A stretch of DNA of 17,341 nucleotides, from positions 1-17,341 of the forward strand of contig JBKBXU010000058.1 of assembly GCA_046313675.1 (NCBI GenBank), read 5' to 3'. Shown in pieces: positions 14,411 through 17,341 of this stretch; position 1 is the stretch's first letter; the number at the start of each line of letters is the position of its first letter. The notes beneath the pieces were generated by a model that was not told where the DNA came from, searched no databases, and worked only from the letters and a program-made list of their open reading frames with translations. The position numbers and the translations under genes are program-made. Source of the stretch: JBKBXU01 sp046313675 (GTDB lineage Bacteria > Bacteroidota > Bacteroidia > Cytophagales > Cytophagaceae).

Positions 14411-14542
14411 GACATTATATTTTTAATTAATAGCTTAAGTTAATAAAAATTACTGAAAGATGTGTGTAGGAAGGAATATAAATTTGAGGAAAGGGGGCTT
14501 TTTTTGTAGCACGAAGGAAATGGAACGGGGAGTGGGAGCGGA
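14411..14542. other. AT-rich leader of the PD40/OmpA-like gene and GAGCG remnant
   Basis: The first ~60 bases upstream of the minus-strand start are AT-rich and should contain its promoter. The best -7-like word (TAATTTTT on the minus strand) lacks a TTG at the right distance, so no call is made. A TAGCACGAAGGAAATGG remnant, related to the start of the element at 14808, and a GAGCG tract follow. Confidence 0.5.
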
Positions 14543-14735
14543 GAGCGAAAGGGAGCGGAAATATAATTCTTAATTCTGAATTTTGAATTCTAAATTTAAG
14601 ATAATCAGTTGAACTGAGGGGTGGAGGTGTGTTATTAGGTTATTAAGTTGATGGTCAAAAATCAAAAGACGAGTCAAAGACTCTCTTATATATAAAAATC
14701 CTTAGAAGCCCTGCGGAATTCTAAGGATAGTGTGG
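14543..14735. repeat. 193-bp structured repeat, copy 2 (F element)
   Basis: This is near-identical in sequence and equal in length to 11044-11236, with only a few substitutions (for example AAGTTGATGG for AAGTTAATGG). Both 3' hairpins are intact. The 10-bp stem lies at 14698-14728 with the same 11-base loop. Confidence 0.88.
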
Positions 14736-14807
14736 CGGGAGCGAGAAGAATGTAGGTTAATCGTGCTGTTGCTGATATTTACGAAGGTCGCATAAAACGT
14801 CTTATGG

Positions 14808-14979
14808 TTGCACGACGGACACGAAGAAAATACACGATGATCCGCTGAAGCGGATGCACGAAGGAAGGGCGATCTCGCCTTTTTTGCTGATAATATTTTT
14901 TCAAGATTAATACTGCCGTTGGATCAGGCTGGCTCCCTTGTTTTAGGGGAGCTGCCGAAGGCTGAGGGGTTGTTTTGTT
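14808..14979. repeat. ~173-bp structured repeat, copy 1 (E element)
   Basis: This is near-identical to 16707-16880. It starts TTGCACGACGGACACGAAG and ends GGCTGAGGGGTTGTTTTGTT. It contains three internal hairpins: ATCCGC-TGAA-GCGGAT (14839-14854), GGCGA-TC-TCGCC followed by six T, and GCTCCC...GGGAGC. From memory, its right part (GGGGAGCTGCCGAAGGCTGAGGGG) is like a repeat seen in many unrelated bacterial genomes; a search would be needed to confirm that. Confidence 0.87.
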
Positions 14980-15553
14980 TTCAACCACGGAGGAACCACG
15001 GAGGAAGAAGGGAGAGAAATAATTTTAAATTTTAAATTTTAAATATTTAATTTTAAATTATTAATTATTAGCTTATTGGTCTTAATTCTAAACAATAACT
15101 TAACATTTAACACTTAACATTTAACATTTAACACTATTAGCCTTGTGGCAAAAAGAACAAGAGTACGAGCGAAAAAGGGAGCGGAGAGCGAAAAAAGGGA
15201 TCGGAGAGCGAGTGTTAGGAGATAATTCATAATTCAAAATTAAGAATTCAGCATTCAAAATTCCTTTCGGGCAGATCCCTCCTTCGTCGGGATGACAGTA
15301 ACGACGGAATGGCTTTTTCCTGTCATGCTGAGGTACGAAGCATCTGTTGGATAGGAGGCTTGGTGGATTCCAAGGATAGCGTCGGAGAGCGGACAGTTAA
15401 GCCTGGAACAGAAAATGAAAGTGAATTCGGAATAATTTAATTCAAAATTCAGCATTTAGAATTCAAAATTCCCGAAGGGATTACTTTAGCTCTAAAAACT
15501 TATTAACCCCAATTTTCGTTCCTTATTAAAGGAAAGGAGAATGTTTTTTATAT
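14980..15553. repeat. Repeat mosaic upstream of the DUF202 gene
   Basis: It contains CCACGGAGGAA words (14984-15008), AT-rich TTTTAAAT words and TTAACATTTAAC repeats (15101-15137). A GAGCG plus AATTC block at 15145-15263 is similar to 7271-7433. Two hairpin modules in opposite orientation follow: AGA-TCCC...GGGA-TGAC at 15273-15296 and GTCA-TGCT...AGCA-TCTG at 15322-15346. Another AATTCAAAATTC tract lies at 15439-15472. The last 60 bases before the gene are unique. No gene is supported. Confidence 0.82.
15531..15540 (+). promoter_or_regulatory. Shine-Dalgarno-like sequence of the DUF202 gene
   Basis: GGAAAGGAGA is an unusually good match to the 16S rRNA 3' end for this phylum. It ends 13 bases before the ATG at 15554, somewhat further than usual. 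A closer ATG at 15541 is out of frame with the DUF202 reading frame, so 15554 remains the best start. Confidence 0.45.
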
Positions 15554-15880
15554 ATGGAACCAATAATAAAAGAAATACAGGCAAAACATGACATCAGACA
15601 CTCCATGGCTATCGACCGAACGGTGATGGCTAATGAACGAACCATGCTTTCCTACACCAACACGTCCTTGGCGCTTCTTTTGCCGGGAGTTACATTGGTA
15701 CATTTTGCCGATTCGCTCATATTGCAAATTTTTGCCGGCCTGCTTATACCCATTGGTCTTTTGACGTTCTTTTTCGGGTTTTCAAAATATAGAGCCAAAA
15801 AAAGAGTAATCAGCGAGGAGAAGAAAATGCTTCAGCAAATGCTTCGCTCAGAGTACTGTAACATTAATTTGGATGGTTAA
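15554..15880 (+). CDS. DUF202 family inner-membrane protein
   Basis: The 108-residue protein carries the DUF202 signature near residues 24-40 (MANERTMLSYTNTSLALLLPG, equivalent to the family's LANERTFLAWxRTSLAL). Two membrane-spanning segments follow (about residues 35-55 and 58-78, the second being LQIFAGLLIPIGLLTFFFGF), then a basic cytoplasmic tail (KYRAKKRV). Length is right for a single-domain DUF202 protein. The family is found in bacteria and yeast vacuolar proteins and has no assigned role here. It is preceded by a Shine-Dalgarno-like sequence and converges on the cyclase gene with only six bases between the stop codons, so neither has its own terminator. Confidence 0.92.
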   Translation: MEPIIKEIQAKHDIRHSMAIDRTVMANERTMLSYTNTSLALLLPGVTLVHFADSLILQIFAGLLIPIGLLTFFFGFSKYRAKKRVISEEKKMLQQMLRSEYCNINLDG

Positions 15881-15886
15881 GCCAGA

Positions 15887-16540
15887 TCAGGATCTTTCAA
15901 GTAATGCCCGTACAGGTGCTCCATCAGCTCCTTTTATTTTAATAGGCAGGCAAATTAAATTATAGGTACCCGGTTCTACTTTTCTCAGATCCAACCCTTC
16001 GATGAGCCAGACTTCATTTTCAAGTAATACCTTATGCACTTCCTCGCCATTTTCCTGACTTCCTACGGAAAGATAATCTACTCCGATGGTTTGTATACCA
16101 ACTTCTGACATATAAGCACCTGCTTCGGTATCTATATATACAAAGTTTTCCTTAAAAGGCTGTTTTGTCCAGTCGGTTTCGGAATTTTTGGTTTTAAACA
16201 ATAAGCGGTCACCTTTTTTCAGGTCATACTCCATTAGCTCCTCTTTCCTGATACAGACATTATCTTTTATTTCTATGACTCGTGCAGGTCCAATCAAGGC
16301 CTGGAAGGATACCTCATCCAGCGACTTTCCATTTTTCAGGAAATGGTTAGGAGCGTCCATATGCGTTCCGGTATGCACACTGAATGCCACTGAAGTAGAG
16401 TTGGCATCATCGCCTTGAGCTATGCTGGCTGTTTTAGAAATTTCTATGTCTACGTCTCCCGGCCAGTGTACCATACCGTCTTGAATTGGGTAAGTGATGT
16501 CTATAAATTGCTTCATCGGGATTTTTGTTTTTATCAGCAT
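15887..16540 (-). CDS. Cyclase-family metal-dependent hydrolase (kynurenine-formamidase-like)
   Basis: The protein has the cyclase/KynB fold marks: ITYPIQDGMVHWPGD near the N terminus, the metal-binding HTGTHMDAP motif (residues 56-64 of the 217-residue form), then IGPARVIEIKD, IGVDYLSVGSQE and YNLICLPIKIKGADGAPVRALL. The family includes kynurenine formamidase, isatin hydrolase and antibiotic-type cyclases; they hydrolyse amide or ester bonds with a divalent metal. Nothing in the neighbourhood points to tryptophan breakdown, so the substrate is open. The nine-codon N-terminal extension is dispensable: the second methionine (ATG at 16516, MKQFIDITYPI) fits the usual family start and is my preferred start, giving 209 residues. 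No Shine-Dalgarno distinguishes them. It converges on the DUF202 gene with a six-base gap. Confidence 0.93.
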   Translation of the reverse strand: MLIKTKIPMKQFIDITYPIQDGMVHWPGDVDIEISKTASIAQGDDANSTSVAFSVHTGTHMDAPNHFLKNGKSLDEVSFQALIGPARVIEIKDNVCIRKEELMEYDLKKGDRLLFKTKNSETDWTKQPFKENFVYIDTEAGAYMSEVGIQTIGVDYLSVGSQENGEEVHKVLLENEVWLIEGLDLRKVEPGTYNLICLPIKIKGADGAPVRALLERS

Positions 16541-16706
16541 ACATAACCTGAAGGGGAGGTTTTTGTTAGAAAAAAAGCGGAGTTAGATAATTCATCCTGG
16601 ATCCGTTGGTCATTGGCAGAGATAGAGCGGGGAGCGGGAGCGATTGCCAAAATAAAACCCAGTGGTACTCTGTGTTTAATTTTTTTTAAGTATGATTGAT
16701 TTTTTG
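16541..16706. repeat. Leader of the cyclase gene with short repeat remnants
   Basis: The sequence CTGGATCCGTTGGTCATTGGCAG with a following GATAGAGCGGGGAGCG (16597-16637) repeats 11009-11049. The remaining bases directly upstream of the minus-strand gene are unique; no promoter is recognised. Confidence 0.65.
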
Positions 16707-16880
16707 TTGCACGACGGACACGAAGGAAATACACGATGATCCGCTGAAAAACGGATGCACGAAGGGAGGGTGATCTCGCCTTTTCGGCTGATAATATTTT
16801 TTCAAGATTAATACTGCTGTTGGATCAGGCTGGCTCCCTTGTTTTAGGGGAGCTGCCGAAGGCTGAGGGGTTGTTTTGTT
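16707..16880. repeat. ~173-bp structured repeat, copy 2 (E element)
   Basis: This matches 14808-14979 along its whole length, with a net two-base insertion inside the first hairpin loop (CTGAAAAA in place of CTGAAG) that shortens the perfect stem to ATCCG/CGGAT. The terminator-like GGTGATCTCGCC-TTTT stem is slightly weakened, and the GCTCCC/GGGAGC stem is kept. Confidence 0.87.
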
Positions 16881-17026
16881 CTTCAATCTGTGGGAGGGCG
16901 GGGGGGGTCTTCTGAGTAGAGGGAATTAAGTGCGAGGAAGAGCCCTCGTAGGGGCGTAAACAACCTCAACATAGGGTATAGTGGAAAGAGCGGAGGAAAA
17001 TAATTCAAAATTCAAAATTCCCAAAA

Positions 17027-17294
17027 GGCTTGCGGAGAGCCGGGATCTCCTTACCCCTGATTCCTTATTCCTTATGCCTTTTAAACTAAACATTCAAAAT
17101 TCAAAATTCCCTTTGGGCAGATCCCTCCTGTGTCGGGATGACAGTCACTTACTACTTACCCCTTACTACTTTTCGGGCTTGCGGAGAGCCGGGATCTCCT
17201 TACCCCTTATTCCTTATGACTTATGACTTACGCCTTTTAAACTAAACATTCAAAATTCCCATTGGGCAGATCCCTCCTGTGTCGGGATGACAGT
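17027..17294. repeat. Direct tandem duplication of a composite repeat unit
   Basis: Two units (17027-17144 and 17176-17294) lie 149 bases apart. Each reads GGCTTGCGGAGAGCCGGGATCTCC, then TTACCCC/TTATTCC words, TTTTAAACTAAACATTCAAAATTC, and an AGA-TCCC...GGGA-TGAC hairpin module (17118-17141 and 17268-17291). After the second unit a GTCA-TGCT...AGCA-TCTG module (17317-17341) runs into the window end. The same composite of modules occurs at 15269-15346. Confidence 0.85.
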
Positions 17295-17341
17295 TACCAC
17301 GGAATGACTTTTTCCTGTCATGCTGAGGTACGAAGCATCTG

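Noticed and set aside
14779..14988. Minus-strand ORF whose start (TTPQPSAAPLKQGSQPDP) is shared with an ORF at 16686-16886
   Set aside because: Both read through the two copies of the ~173-bp E element. The two-base indel between copies breaks the frame, so the shared peptide follows from DNA identity and not from coding.

Overview
The window looks like chromosomal DNA of a member of the Bacteroidota. The protein families are typical of that phylum: a DUF6089-like outer-membrane barrel, a RemB/Wzi-like barrel, a PD40/OmpA-type periplasmic protein and a WcaJ-type initiating sugar transferase. Two candidate promoters fit the TTG-N19/20-TAnnTTTG pattern of the phylum, and Shine-Dalgarno sequences are mostly absent. 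I cannot place it below phylum level. There are twelve convincing protein genes and no tRNA, rRNA, CRISPR array or transposase.

The left half (450-9035) is part of a surface-polysaccharide locus, and all but one of its genes are on the + strand. A WcaF-like acetyltransferase, a family-2 glycosyltransferase and an acyltransferase-3 membrane protein form a tight operon. After about 1.5 kb of repeats holding one small minus-strand gene (four-helix bundle, S23/Avd type) come a WcaI-like glycosyltransferase and a WcaJ-like sugar-phosphate transferase. The RemB/Wzi-like outer-membrane protein follows. Together they would start the lipid-linked repeat unit, add and acylate sugars, and possibly help with surface display. 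The right half carries unrelated cell-envelope genes on the minus strand: a DUF305-like lipoprotein, a DUF6089-like barrel with a clear terminator, and a PD40/OmpA-like protein. Last come a DUF202 membrane protein and a convergent cyclase-family hydrolase.

The striking part is the non-coding DNA. Genes cover only about 64% of the window. Nearly all long gaps (1-449, 2901-3534, 3886-4390, 7087-7439, 9036-9614, 10236-11771, 14411-15553, 16541-17341) are mosaics of dispersed repeats, while 12615-12820 and the short intra-operon gaps are clean. Several repeat families that look different reduce to one plan: a GTCA foot, a short stem S, a loop, the complementary stem S', then TCT (often TCTGTTGG), in either orientation. 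S changes together with S' (TTGC/GCAA, TGCT/AGCA, TCCC/GGGA, TCAC/GTGA, TCCCGGC/GCCGGGA). This resembles REP/BIME elements mobilised by REP-associated Y1 transposases, although no such enzyme is encoded here. Other families are a 193-bp element with a 10-bp-stem hairpin (two copies), a ~173-bp structured element (two copies), paired GTTTGTG/CACAAAC hairpins, GAGCG-rich purine tracts, AATTCAAAATTC-type AT-rich tracts, and three ~101-104-bp tandem units beside the four-helix-bundle gene.
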